Assembly: GCA_903882285.1 (NCBI GenBank)
Contig: CAIRWM010000129.1
Coordinates: forward strand, 1-38,405
Origin: an uncultured cyanobacterium
GTDB taxonomy: Bacteria; Cyanobacteriota; Cyanobacteriia; PCC-6307; Cyanobiaceae
Reading direction: 5' to 3'
Length of the DNA: 38,405 nucleotides
Shown in pieces: positions 7,253 through 13,961 of this stretch (position 1 is the stretch's first letter; each line of letters begins with the position of its first letter). The notes beneath the pieces are model-generated. The model was not told the origin of the DNA, ran no database searches, and worked only from the letters and a program-made list of their open reading frames with translations. The translations under genes were made by a program, and so were the position numbers.

Positions 7253-8566
7253 TCAGCGCGATGCCGGCAGCGACGACACCAGTACCTTGTCGATGCGCTT
7301 GCCGTCCATGTCCAGCACCTCCAGGCGCAGGCCGTTCCAGTGGAAGTGGTCGCCGGCGCTGGGTACCCGGCCGAGCATGTGCAGCACAAAGCCGCCGAGG
7401 GTGTGGAAGCCGCCGCTGGCCTCCTCGGGCAGGCTGCGCTGCTCCAGCAGGTCCTTGAACTCGCCGATGTCGAGGCTGCCATCGAGCAGCCAGGAGCCGT
7501 CCTCGCGGCGGTGGACCAGGGGTTCCTCCCGATCCTCGGCTGAGGGAAGATCCCCCACGATCGCCTCCATCAGGTCGTTGAGGGTCACCAGACCCTCGAT
7601 GCCGCCGAATTCGTCTGTCACCAGGGCGATGTGGACACCGGTCTGCTTGAACTGCTCGATCACGGCCAGGGCGCGGGCCCCCTCGGTGACGTACAGCGAC
7701 GGCTGCAGCATCGGTTCGAGATCCACGTCCGGGCTGGCCAGCCTGGCGGCAAGCAGATGACGGCCCCGCACGATGCCGAGGCAGTCGTCGAGGCTGCCCC
7801 GGCCCACCGGGAAGCGGGAGTGGTTGCTGTGGCTGACCGCCTCGATCTGGGCCTCTAGGGAGTCCTCACTGTCGAGCCAGCAGATCTCGGTGCGCGGCGT
7901 CATAATCGCTCGCACCGAGCGATCGCCGAGGCGGAAAACCCGTTGCACCATGTCGTGTTCGGCCTCCTCGAACACGCCGGATGCCGCCCCCTGCCGGATC
8001 AGGGCCTTGATCTCCTCCTCGGTGAGCTCGGGTTCCTCGCTGGTGCGGATCCCCAGCAGCCGCAGCAGCCCATCGGTGGAGTGCCCCAGCACGTGCACCA
8101 GCGGTGCACAGCAGCGGGCCAGCCAGCGCATCGGCCGGGCCACACGGCAGGCGATCGCTTCCGGCGCGTTGAGGGCGATGCGCTTGGGCAGCAGTTCGCC
8201 GATCACCAGCGAGAGGTAGGTGATCAGCGTGACCACCAGCGCCAGGCTGATCCCCTCGCTCCACGGGCGCAGGGCCGGCACTGTGGCGATCAGTGGCCGC
8301 AAACGCTGGGCCAGGGTCGCGCCACCCACGGCACCACTGAGGATCCCGATCAGGGTGATGCCGATCTGGACGGTGGAGAGGAAGTCGTTCGGAGCTCTGG
8401 CCAGCTTCAGGGCGCTCTGAGCTTGGCGGTCGCCAGCGTCGGCCAGCTGCTGCAGCCTGATCTTGCGGGCCGAGACCACGGCGATCTCCGAACCGGAAAA
8501 GACGCCATTGGCGACGATCAGAACCAGGATCAGAACGATTTCGAAGAAAACCGCGGACACGGGCAA
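7253..8566 (-). CDS. CNNM/CBS/CorC-domain membrane protein (hemolysin C / magnesium-cobalt efflux family, 437 aa)
   Basis: Inner-membrane protein of the CNNM/CorC family, members of which move or sense Mg2+/Co2+; many are annotated as hemolysins on weak grounds. Order of domains: CNNM (DUF21) membrane domain at about residues 5-190 with SGSEIAVVSARKIRLQQL and VIGELLPKRIALNAPEAIA; a CBS pair at about 205-345 beginning RSVRAIMTPRTEICWLDSED and including LVTDEFGGIEGLVTLNDLMEAIVGDL; and a C-terminal CorC_HlyC domain at about 350-435. No ATG is available at the natural N-terminus: the frame starts with TTG (8564-8566) or a GTG two codons later. It converges on the sua5 operon and is the first gene of the accessory block. 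Confidence 0.92.
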   Translation of the reverse strand: MPVSAVFFEIVLILVLIVANGVFSGSEIAVVSARKIRLQQLADAGDRQAQSALKLARAPNDFLSTVQIGITLIGILSGAVGGATLAQRLRPLIATVPALRPWSEGISLALVVTLITYLSLVIGELLPKRIALNAPEAIACRVARPMRWLARCCAPLVHVLGHSTDGLLRLLGIRTSEEPELTEEEIKALIRQGAASGVFEEAEHDMVQRVFRLGDRSVRAIMTPRTEICWLDSEDSLEAQIEAVSHSNHSRFPVGRGSLDDCLGIVRGRHLLAARLASPDVDLEPMLQPSLYVTEGARALAVIEQFKQTGVHIALVTDEFGGIEGLVTLNDLMEAIVGDLPSAEDREEPLVHRREDGSWLLDGSLDIGEFKDLLEQRSLPEEASGGFHTLGGFVLHMLGRVPSAGDHFHWNGLRLEVLDMDGKRIDKVLVSSLPASR

Positions 8567-8597
8567 CAGCGGCGGGACGGTCGTCGGGGGCCGGGGT

Positions 8598-8798
8598 TCA
8601 GCGCACCAGGCCGGGGCCCGCAGCGCCGAAGCCGGCTCCGGGCAGCACGCCTGCCCCGGAGGCGGAACCGCCGACCCCGCCGGGATTGGCCCGGGGATAG
8701 GCAGCGGCCAGCGGTGGCAGCGCGAGGGCGCCGGTCAGCAGGGCCAGGCCGAGGGTGGTGGGGAGCCGCTGGGCGGGCCGCTGGCGGAGAAGTGACAT
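8598..8798 (-). CDS. Small predicted secreted protein (66 aa), unknown
   Basis: The frame encodes MSLLRQRPAQRLPTTLGLAL followed by LTGALALPPLAAAYP, a standard signal peptide with an AAA-like cleavage site near residue 32. The mature part is only about 34 residues, rich in Gly, Ala and Pro. The frame continues 37 codons further upstream without a convincing start, and the ATG at 8796-8798 is chosen because it places the signal peptide at the N-terminus. No family recognised. It sits 31 bp upstream of the CNNM/CorC gene and could be co-transcribed with it. Low complexity and high GC mean that a chance frame cannot be excluded. Confidence 0.4.
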   Translation of the reverse strand: MSLLRQRPAQRLPTTLGLALLTGALALPPLAAAYPRANPGGVGGSASGAGVLPGAGFGAAGPGLVR

Positions 8799-8943
8799 GG
8801 GGCCCCTGCGATCTCCCGCCGTTGTAGCCACGCTTCGGCTCGGGTGCCCCAGCAGGTGCGCCTTCGCGGGACGCTTGCCGAGGTCCTGGGTTGGCGTCAG
8901 CACCGGCATGGCTATGTTCCGTTGAGACCCTGGTCCTGCGTTT

Positions 8944-11298
8944 ATGTCGCTTCAGGAGTACCGCTCGGGCACGGCTTTTCCCGGCGTGATCGGCCGCACG
9001 GCCGATGTGTCGACCCCGGCCTGGCCCGAGCCGATTCGGGCCAGGCACGGGGCCCCGAACGTGCTGTTCGTCGTGCTCGATGACACCGGCTTCGGCCAGC
9101 TGGGCTGCTACGGCAGCCCGATCCGCACGCCGCATCTTGACGCCATAGCCGCCGAGGGCCTGCGGTATAACAACATGCACACCACGGCGCTGTGTTCGCC
9201 GTCCCGCTCGTGCATGCTCACGGGCCGCAATCACCATTCCAACGGGTTGGCCTGCATCACCGAGGGGTCGATGGGCTACCCAGGGTCCAACGGTTATATC
9301 CCGTTCGCCAATGGTTTTCTCTCTGAAATCCTGCTGCAGCACGGCTACAACACCTATGCGGTAGGGAAGTGGCACCTCACCCCCGCTGAGCAGACCAGCG
9401 CCGCCGGCCCCTACGACCGCTGGCCCTTGGGCCGCGGCTTCGAGCGCTTCTATGGCTTCATGGGGGGGGACACCCATCAGTACTACCCGGAGCTGACCCG
9501 CGACAACGGTCAGGTGGAGCCCGAGACGACGCCCGAGCAGGGCTACCACCTCACCCCGGATCTGGTACAGAAGGCCAAGGCGATGATCGCCGATGCCAAG
9601 CAGGTGGCGCCCAACAAGCCCTTCTTCCAGTACTTCTGCACCGGGGCCATGCATGCGCCCCATCACGTGCCAAAGGAGTGGGCCGATCGCTATGCGGGCC
9701 AGTTTGACCAGGGCTGGGAGGCCTATCGCCAGCAGACCTTCTCGCGGCAGAAGCAGCTCGGCATCATCCCGGCCAACGCTATTCTCTCGCCGCCGGATCC
9801 CGATGTGCCCGACTGGAGCTCCCTGAGTGCCGATGAGCGGCGTCTCTATGCCCGCATGATGGAAGTGTTCGCGGGCTTCCTCGAGCATACGGACCACTAC
9901 ATCGGCGAACTGATCGCCTTCCTCAAGCAGATCGGCGAGTACGAAAACACCCTGATCATGGTGATCTCCGACAACGGCGCCAGCTCTGAGGGGGGACCCA
10001 CCGGCTCGGTGAACGAGGGGAAGTTCTTCAACAACGTGCCCGAGAATCTTGAGCAGAATCTCGCCGCCATCGATGATCTTGGTGGTCCCCGCTTCTTCAA
10101 TCACTACCCCTGGGGCTGGACCCACGCTGGCAACACCCCGTTCCGGCGTTGGAAACGGGAGACCTATCGCGGCGGCACCAGTGACCCCTTCATCGTCAGC
10201 TGGCCGCAGCGCATCGCGGCCCGCGGTGAGATCCGCACCCAGTACGCCCATGCGATCGACATGGTGCCGACCGTGCTGGAGGCCCTCGGTATCGAGGCGC
10301 CTGCGGCGATTCGTGGCGTGACCCAGAGTCCGATTGAGGGAGTCAGCCTCTGCCCGTCCTTCGACGATGCCGCGGCGCCCGATCGGCACCGCACCCAGTA
10401 CTTCGAGATGTTCGGCCACCGGGCGCTCTATCACGACGGCTGGCGTGCCGTATGTCCCTGGCCAGGGAGCTCGTTCGTCGCCTCGGGCCGGCGTTTCGGC
10501 GATCCGATCACCGACGACATCCTGACCGAACTCGACGCCCATGGCTGGGAGCTCTACAACCTCAACGACGACTTCGCCGAGACCACCAACCTGGCGGTGC
10601 AGGAGCGTGATCGTCTGATCGCCATGATCAGTCTGTGGTATGTCGAGGCTGGTCGCTACAATGTATTGCCGATTGACAGTCGGGGCACGCAGCGATTCGC
10701 GGAGGAGCGGCCACAGATCGCCGCCGATCGCCAGCGCTATGTCTACTACCCCGGCACCCAGATGGTGCCCACCAACGCGGCGCCGCGGGTGCTCAACCGG
10801 CCCCATTCCATCTCCGTGGAGCTGGAGGTGCCGGAAGGTAGTGCCGATGGCGTGCTGTTCAGCATGGGGGGCAACGACGGCGGTTTCGCTCTCTATGTGC
10901 AGAACGGACAGCTCACCTACGGCTACAACTACGTCGCCGACACCTACTTCTACGTGCGCTGCGGTGAGCCGCTGCCCAGCGGCCATCACATCGTCAGCAT
11001 GGAGTTCATCCCCACGGGGCCGGCGGATCTGGCCCGGGGCAGGGGGACGCCGGCCACGGTGACGCTGTTCGTGGATGGCCAGCCCATGGCCGAGGGCAAG
11101 CTGCCGGTGACCATCCCGCTGAGCCTCGGTCTGGCGGCCGGGGTGGCGGTGGGGGCTGACCCTGGCTCCCCCACCATGCCCGATTACCAGCCTCCGTTCG
11201 CCTACGGCGGCAGTGTGAAGCGGGCCCTGGTCGACGTGAGCGGTGCGCCTGTGGCGGATCAGCTGGAGCGCATGCGCGAGATCCTGGCCCGCCAGTAA
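8944..11298 (+). CDS. Arylsulfatase, large type I sulfatase (784 aa)
   Basis: Hydrolyses sulfate esters. The metal site begins with NVLFVVLDDTGFGQLGCYG (Asp46 and Asp47), and the nucleophile motif is Cys84-Ser-Pro-Ser-Arg88, the CxPxR signature whose Cys is oxidised to formylglycine by an activating enzyme. Downstream are TGRNHHSNG, YAVGKWHLTP, and DNGASSEGG with the second metal Asp/Asn pair. About 230 C-terminal residues (from roughly 550) add a beta-rich domain found in the ~780-residue subfamily. No signal peptide is seen, so it is either cytoplasmic or exported by another route. The ATG at 8944 follows 145 bp of non-coding sequence after the divergent small gene. No formylglycine-generating enzyme or sulfate transporter is encoded nearby. 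Its substrate is unknown; sulfated algal or extracellular polysaccharide or an aryl sulfate used as a sulfur source are possibilities. Confidence 0.95.
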   Translation: MSLQEYRSGTAFPGVIGRTADVSTPAWPEPIRARHGAPNVLFVVLDDTGFGQLGCYGSPIRTPHLDAIAAEGLRYNNMHTTALCSPSRSCMLTGRNHHSNGLACITEGSMGYPGSNGYIPFANGFLSEILLQHGYNTYAVGKWHLTPAEQTSAAGPYDRWPLGRGFERFYGFMGGDTHQYYPELTRDNGQVEPETTPEQGYHLTPDLVQKAKAMIADAKQVAPNKPFFQYFCTGAMHAPHHVPKEWADRYAGQFDQGWEAYRQQTFSRQKQLGIIPANAILSPPDPDVPDWSSLSADERRLYARMMEVFAGFLEHTDHYIGELIAFLKQIGEYENTLIMVISDNGASSEGGPTGSVNEGKFFNNVPENLEQNLAAIDDLGGPRFFNHYPWGWTHAGNTPFRRWKRETYRGGTSDPFIVSWPQRIAARGEIRTQYAHAIDMVPTVLEALGIEAPAAIRGVTQSPIEGVSLCPSFDDAAAPDRHRTQYFEMFGHRALYHDGWRAVCPWPGSSFVASGRRFGDPITDDILTELDAHGWELYNLNDDFAETTNLAVQERDRLIAMISLWYVEAGRYNVLPIDSRGTQRFAEERPQIAADRQRYVYYPGTQMVPTNAAPRVLNRPHSISVELEVPEGSADGVLFSMGGNDGGFALYVQNGQLTYGYNYVADTYFYVRCGEPLPSGHHIVSMEFIPTGPADLARGRGTPATVTLFVDGQPMAEGKLPVTIPLSLGLAAGVAVGADPGSPTMPDYQPPFAYGGSVKRALVDVSGAPVADQLERMREILARQ

Positions 11299-11336
11299 CG
11301 GCGATCAGGGGGACGCCTTCAGCCAGCTGGGCAGCT

Positions 11337-12092
11337 TCAGCTGGAGACGATCCTCTGGAACATGTAGCCCAGCCCCCGGGCGGTGAGGATCAGTTCGGGG
11401 TTTTCGGGATCGCTCTCGAGCTTGGCCCGCAACCGCGACACATGGACATCAACCACCCGGGTGTCGGCGTGCCGCTCGGGGGTGTAGCCCCAGATCCGGG
11501 TGAGGATGTCGGCGCGGCTCAGAGGCTCTCCTGAGCGGCTCAGCAGCAGTTCCAGCAAGCCGAATTCCATCCCGGTGAGCCGGATCCGTTCCTCGCCGCG
11601 GAACACCTGCCGCTTGACCGTGTTGATGCGCAGTCCGCCCACTTCGATGCCCTGGGCGCTGGCGGGTCGTGCCCCGCTGCCCGCCGCCGTCGCCGAAGGC
11701 ACCCGGCGCAGCACGCAGCGGATGCGGGCCTCCAGCTCCTTGGGGCTGAATGGTTTCATCAGGTAGTCGTCGGCGCCCAGTTCGAGGCCAAGGATCCGGT
11801 CCTTCACCTCGGAGAGCGCGGTGAGCATCACGATCGGCACCTCGGAGGTCTTGCGCAGCTCCTGCACCACGCCGTAGCCATCCAGCTTCGGCATCATCAC
11901 GTCGAGCACCACGAGGTCGGGCTCCTCGGCATGGAACGCGGCCAGGCCTTCCTCGCCGTCGGCGGCCGTGACCACCCGATAGCCCGCCATGGCGAGACGG
12001 GTTTCCAGGATGCGGCGGATCGAGGCCTCGTCGTCGACGACGAGGATCGTGCCCTTGCTGTCGGAGCCGGTGGCGGGAGTGGAGGGGTTCAT
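11337..12092 (-). CDS. rpaB: OmpR/PhoB-type response regulator, RpaB-like (251 aa)
   Basis: Two-component DNA-binding regulator. The receiver domain (residues 14-128) has the acidic pocket Asp20/Asp21, phosphoacceptor Asp64 in LVVLDVMMPKLDGYG, Thr91 and Lys113 in DDYLMKPFSPKELEARIR. The winged-helix domain (about 145-250) has RLTGMEFGLLELLLSRSGEP and the recognition stretch YTPERHADTRVVDVHVSRLR. The stretches ILVVDDEASIRRILETRL and NPELILTARGLGYMFQRIV are those of RpaB/Ycf27, which represses high-light genes and couples phycobilisomes to photosystems. Positions such as LMKPF and GLGYMF differ from the RpaB I remember, and the location inside an accessory block is unexpected, so it may be a paralogue rather than the essential copy. 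No cognate kinase is nearby. The last gene of a leftward cluster, 11 bp after the 226-aa protein. Confidence 0.72.
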   Translation of the reverse strand: MNPSTPATGSDSKGTILVVDDEASIRRILETRLAMAGYRVVTAADGEEGLAAFHAEEPDLVVLDVMMPKLDGYGVVQELRKTSEVPIVMLTALSEVKDRILGLELGADDYLMKPFSPKELEARIRCVLRRVPSATAAGSGARPASAQGIEVGGLRINTVKRQVFRGEERIRLTGMEFGLLELLLSRSGEPLSRADILTRIWGYTPERHADTRVVDVHVSRLRAKLESDPENPELILTARGLGYMFQRIVSS

Positions 12093-12103
12093 GGGGCGGT
12101 ACC

Positions 12104-12784
12104 TCAGGCCTGGGCCGGCTCTTCGGCCTGCTTGAGGGAGGGATAGGTAGAGCGGGTGAACTCCGCCACCTCTTGTCGGATCCTGGCCCGGAAGGCGCCG
12201 GCGTCGTCGGCCGCCAGTACCGGGTAATCGGTGGCGCCGGCCTGGGCGTCGCCCCGCAGCGGTTTCCAGTTGGTGGGGCCCTGCTGGCGCAAGGCCTCGA
12301 GGGGGGCGGCGAAGTCGTAACTCTCGGTGCGGCCCAGGGCGGCGGCCTCGCTGGCCCAGCGCTCGCGAGCCGGCAGGAACTCCCTGGCCTTCAGGGTGTC
12401 GGGCAGGCCCAGCACCGGCTCGTACTGATCGAGGGCCGCCAGCTCCTCCTCCAGGATGATCGGCCAGGCTCCGACTTCGCCCTCCGCCAGCCCCTGCTCC
12501 AGGGCGCTGGCCCGCATGGCCTCGAGGTGGAACGCCAGCCAGCGGTAGTGGGCCTTCTCCTGGGTGCTCTTCCTGGCGTTGCCCCGGCCGGAGGCGGCCC
12601 GTCGGGGCAGGGCCGCCTCGGCCTTGCGCAGGAAGATCCTCTCCTCGCGCTCCAGGTTGATGGCGCCCCAGCGCTGGCGGTACTCCCACAGTTCTTCGTA
12701 GCTGCGCACGTCCTCGGCACTCCAGCCAAGGGCCCGCAGTTCTTCTGCCCGGCTTCCCTCTTCCATCCGCGTCCAACACTCCAT
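12104..12784 (-). CDS. Unknown charged helical protein (226 aa)
   Basis: I do not recognise a family. The protein is soluble with no signal or membrane segment, rich in Glu, Ala, Arg and Trp, and predicted mainly helical. Residues 8-60 (EELRALGWSAEDVRSYEELW, then EERIFLRKAEAALPRR) and 70-140 (KAHYRWLAFHLEAMRASALE, then EEELAALDQYEPVLGLP) look like packed helices. The C-terminal third is less regular and ends EFTRSTYPSLKQAEEPAQA. An alternative ATG six codons in (12764-12766) gives MEEGSRAEELR and may be the true start. It lies 44 bp after the Nif11-like gene and 11 bp before the RpaB-like gene, so co-transcription with the regulator is likely. The tight pairing suggests a functional link with that regulator, but this is inference only. 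Confidence 0.65.
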   Translation of the reverse strand: MECWTRMEEGSRAEELRALGWSAEDVRSYEELWEYRQRWGAINLEREERIFLRKAEAALPRRAASGRGNARKSTQEKAHYRWLAFHLEAMRASALEQGLAEGEVGAWPIILEEELAALDQYEPVLGLPDTLKAREFLPARERWASEAAALGRTESYDFAAPLEALRQQGPTNWKPLRGDAQAGATDYPVLAADDAGAFRARIRQEVAEFTRSTYPSLKQAEEPAQA

Positions 12785-12828
12785 CGCTGGCGAGCGAACA
12801 GTAGGCGGCGACGGGTCGGCTGGCGGCT

Positions 12829-13044
12829 TCAGTTGTATTCGCCTGGGATGTCCTGCTTGCTCACGGTCACCCGGCCGAATCTCTGCCCCGAGGCGCGCAG
12901 CAGTTCGTCTCCCGAGAATTCGAAGCCCAGTCCCGCGGCGATCTGGGCCACGTCATCGGCGGTGGCGGCGGCCAGCACGGCCTGGCGCAGGCTCGGATCG
13001 TCCTGCATTCGGGCCAGGAACTGCTTCAGCTGCTCGCGGGACAT
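12829..13044 (-). CDS. Nif11-like domain protein (71 aa)
   Basis: The first ~50 residues match the Nif11 domain: MSREQLKQFLARMQDDPSLR, then QAVLAAATADDVAQIAAGLGFEFSGDELL, the pattern of three helices with the AxxxxDVxxIAxxxGFxFxxxxL signature. In cyanobacteria this domain often serves as the leader of ribosomal peptide natural-product precursors (N11P), with a double-glycine cleavage site and a Cys/Ser/Thr-rich core. Here there is no GG site, no cysteine, and only a 20-residue tail ending VTVSKQDIPGEYN, so it is more likely a stand-alone Nif11 protein than a lanthipeptide precursor. No LanM, PCAT transporter or other maturase is visible. It sits 28 bp after the VIT transporter gene. Confidence 0.82.
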   Translation of the reverse strand: MSREQLKQFLARMQDDPSLRQAVLAAATADDVAQIAAGLGFEFSGDELLRASGQRFGRVTVSKQDIPGEYN

Positions 13045-13072
13045 GGCAAACGGTGGCGGGAGACGGTGGGGG

Positions 13073-13663
13073 TCAGATTGTCGCGCCGAACAGCCGGCCC
13101 ACCAGGGCCGTAAGGCCCATGGCCAGGGCGCCCAGTAGCATCAGGGCGAGCAGGGCCACCAGCGTCGTCACGTCCCGGATGCGCGACGGGGGGCTGACCA
13201 GGAGGGTGAGGATCGGCAGCAGCGCTCCCACCAGGAAGCTGGCGGCGGAGGCCAGGGCGGCCTGGATCGGCCGGGCCTGCCAGGCGTCGCTCAGACCGAG
13301 CTCATCGCGCCGATGGGCGCCGAGGGCGTCCTGGAGGGTGAGCTGCTCGGCCACCTGCCGGGCCAGATCGCGGGACAGCCCCCGCTCCACATAGATCTGG
13401 GCCAGTTCGGCGAGTTCCCCGGACGGGTCGTCGGCCAGCTCCTGCTTCTCCCTGGCGAGGTCGGCGGCCTCCGTGTCGGCCTGGGACTGCACCGACACGT
13501 ATTCGCCCGCTGCCATCGACAGGGCCCCGGCCCCCGAGGCGGCGATGCCCACCACGAGGCTGGCCACGGAGATGGTGCCGTCATTGGCGCCGAGGACGGC
13601 CGCCCGCAGCCAGCCCACCCGATGGCTGTTGTGGCGTTCGTGATGGTGGTGGACCGGACGCAT
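13073..13663 (-). CDS. VIT/CCC1-family Fe2+/Mn2+ transporter (196 aa)
   Basis: Membrane transporter of the vacuolar iron transporter family, moving Fe2+ or Mn2+ out of the cytoplasm. It starts MRPVHHHHERHNSHRVGWLR, a His-rich lead, then helix 1 AAVLGANDGTISVASLVVGI with the conserved Asp of the ion path. GALSMAAGEYVSVQSQADTEAADL is the second helix with its Gly/Met motif, and REKQELADDPSGELAELAQIYVERGLS is the cytosolic metal-binding helical region rich in Glu. Two or three further hydrophobic helices (FLVGALLPILTLLV, LVALLALMLLGALAMGLTAL) complete the fold. The frame is open another 33 codons upstream, but the ATG at 13661-13663 places the family N-terminus correctly. It is in a leftward cluster with Nif11, the unknown 226-aa protein and an RpaB-like regulator. 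Confidence 0.9.
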   Translation of the reverse strand: MRPVHHHHERHNSHRVGWLRAAVLGANDGTISVASLVVGIAASGAGALSMAAGEYVSVQSQADTEAADLAREKQELADDPSGELAELAQIYVERGLSRDLARQVAEQLTLQDALGAHRRDELGLSDAWQARPIQAALASAASFLVGALLPILTLLVSPPSRIRDVTTLVALLALMLLGALAMGLTALVGRLFGATI

Positions 13664-13683
13664 GGATGGGGAAGCGGCTGGAC

Positions 13684-13878
13684 TCAGCCCCATCGGGCCC
13701 GCAGTTTCTGCACCAGCCGCAGGCGGTGCTGCTCGAGCGTATCGAAGGCGAACAGCATCCACAGCAGTTCGAGGTCGAGGTCTTCGGGCAGGCCCTGCTG
13801 CTGGTACTCCTGCAGCTCCTGGCGATGGATTTGGCCCGCCTCCATCTTCCGCAGCAGTTCGGCCAGCTGCGGGTCCAT
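13684..13878 (-). CDS. Small acidic/helical protein (64 aa), unknown
   Basis: The start at ATG 13876-13878 (MDPQLAELLRKMEAGQIHRQ) is chosen because GGGAGG ends 6 bases upstream; an ATG two codons earlier directly abuts that site. The rest, ELQEYQQQGLPEDLDLELLWMLFAFDTLEQHRLRLVQKLR, is almost entirely amphipathic helix, without membrane segment or cysteine. I do not recognise a family. It lies 20 bp upstream of the VIT gene and is probably the first gene of that transcript, facing away from the selD fusion with 83 bp between starts. The good ribosome site and codon pattern support a real gene. Confidence 0.6.
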   Translation of the reverse strand: MDPQLAELLRKMEAGQIHRQELQEYQQQGLPEDLDLELLWMLFAFDTLEQHRLRLVQKLRARWG

Positions 13879-13961
13879 CGGCATCCTCCCGGTGGTCGTG
13901 GATCGCAAGAGGCTATGGCGGGAGGGCCGGCGGGGGAGGCCACAATGGGGTTTCACCCGTT

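Noticed and set aside
7200-7260. A short hydrophobic minus-strand stretch after the CNNM/CorC gene (VAAGIALIMVGRVLVVLHPSD) that resembles the last helix of a small transporter.
   Set aside because: About 27 codons with no start and no other recognisable segment; too little to call a gene remnant.
8530-10989. An 819-codon open frame on the minus strand across the sulfatase gene, and other long antisense frames (for example 1240-2028 plus, 16654-18846 minus, 18966-20225 minus).
   Set aside because: These are by-products of high GC and strong codon bias: their translations are low-complexity, match no family and lie opposite genes with clear motifs.
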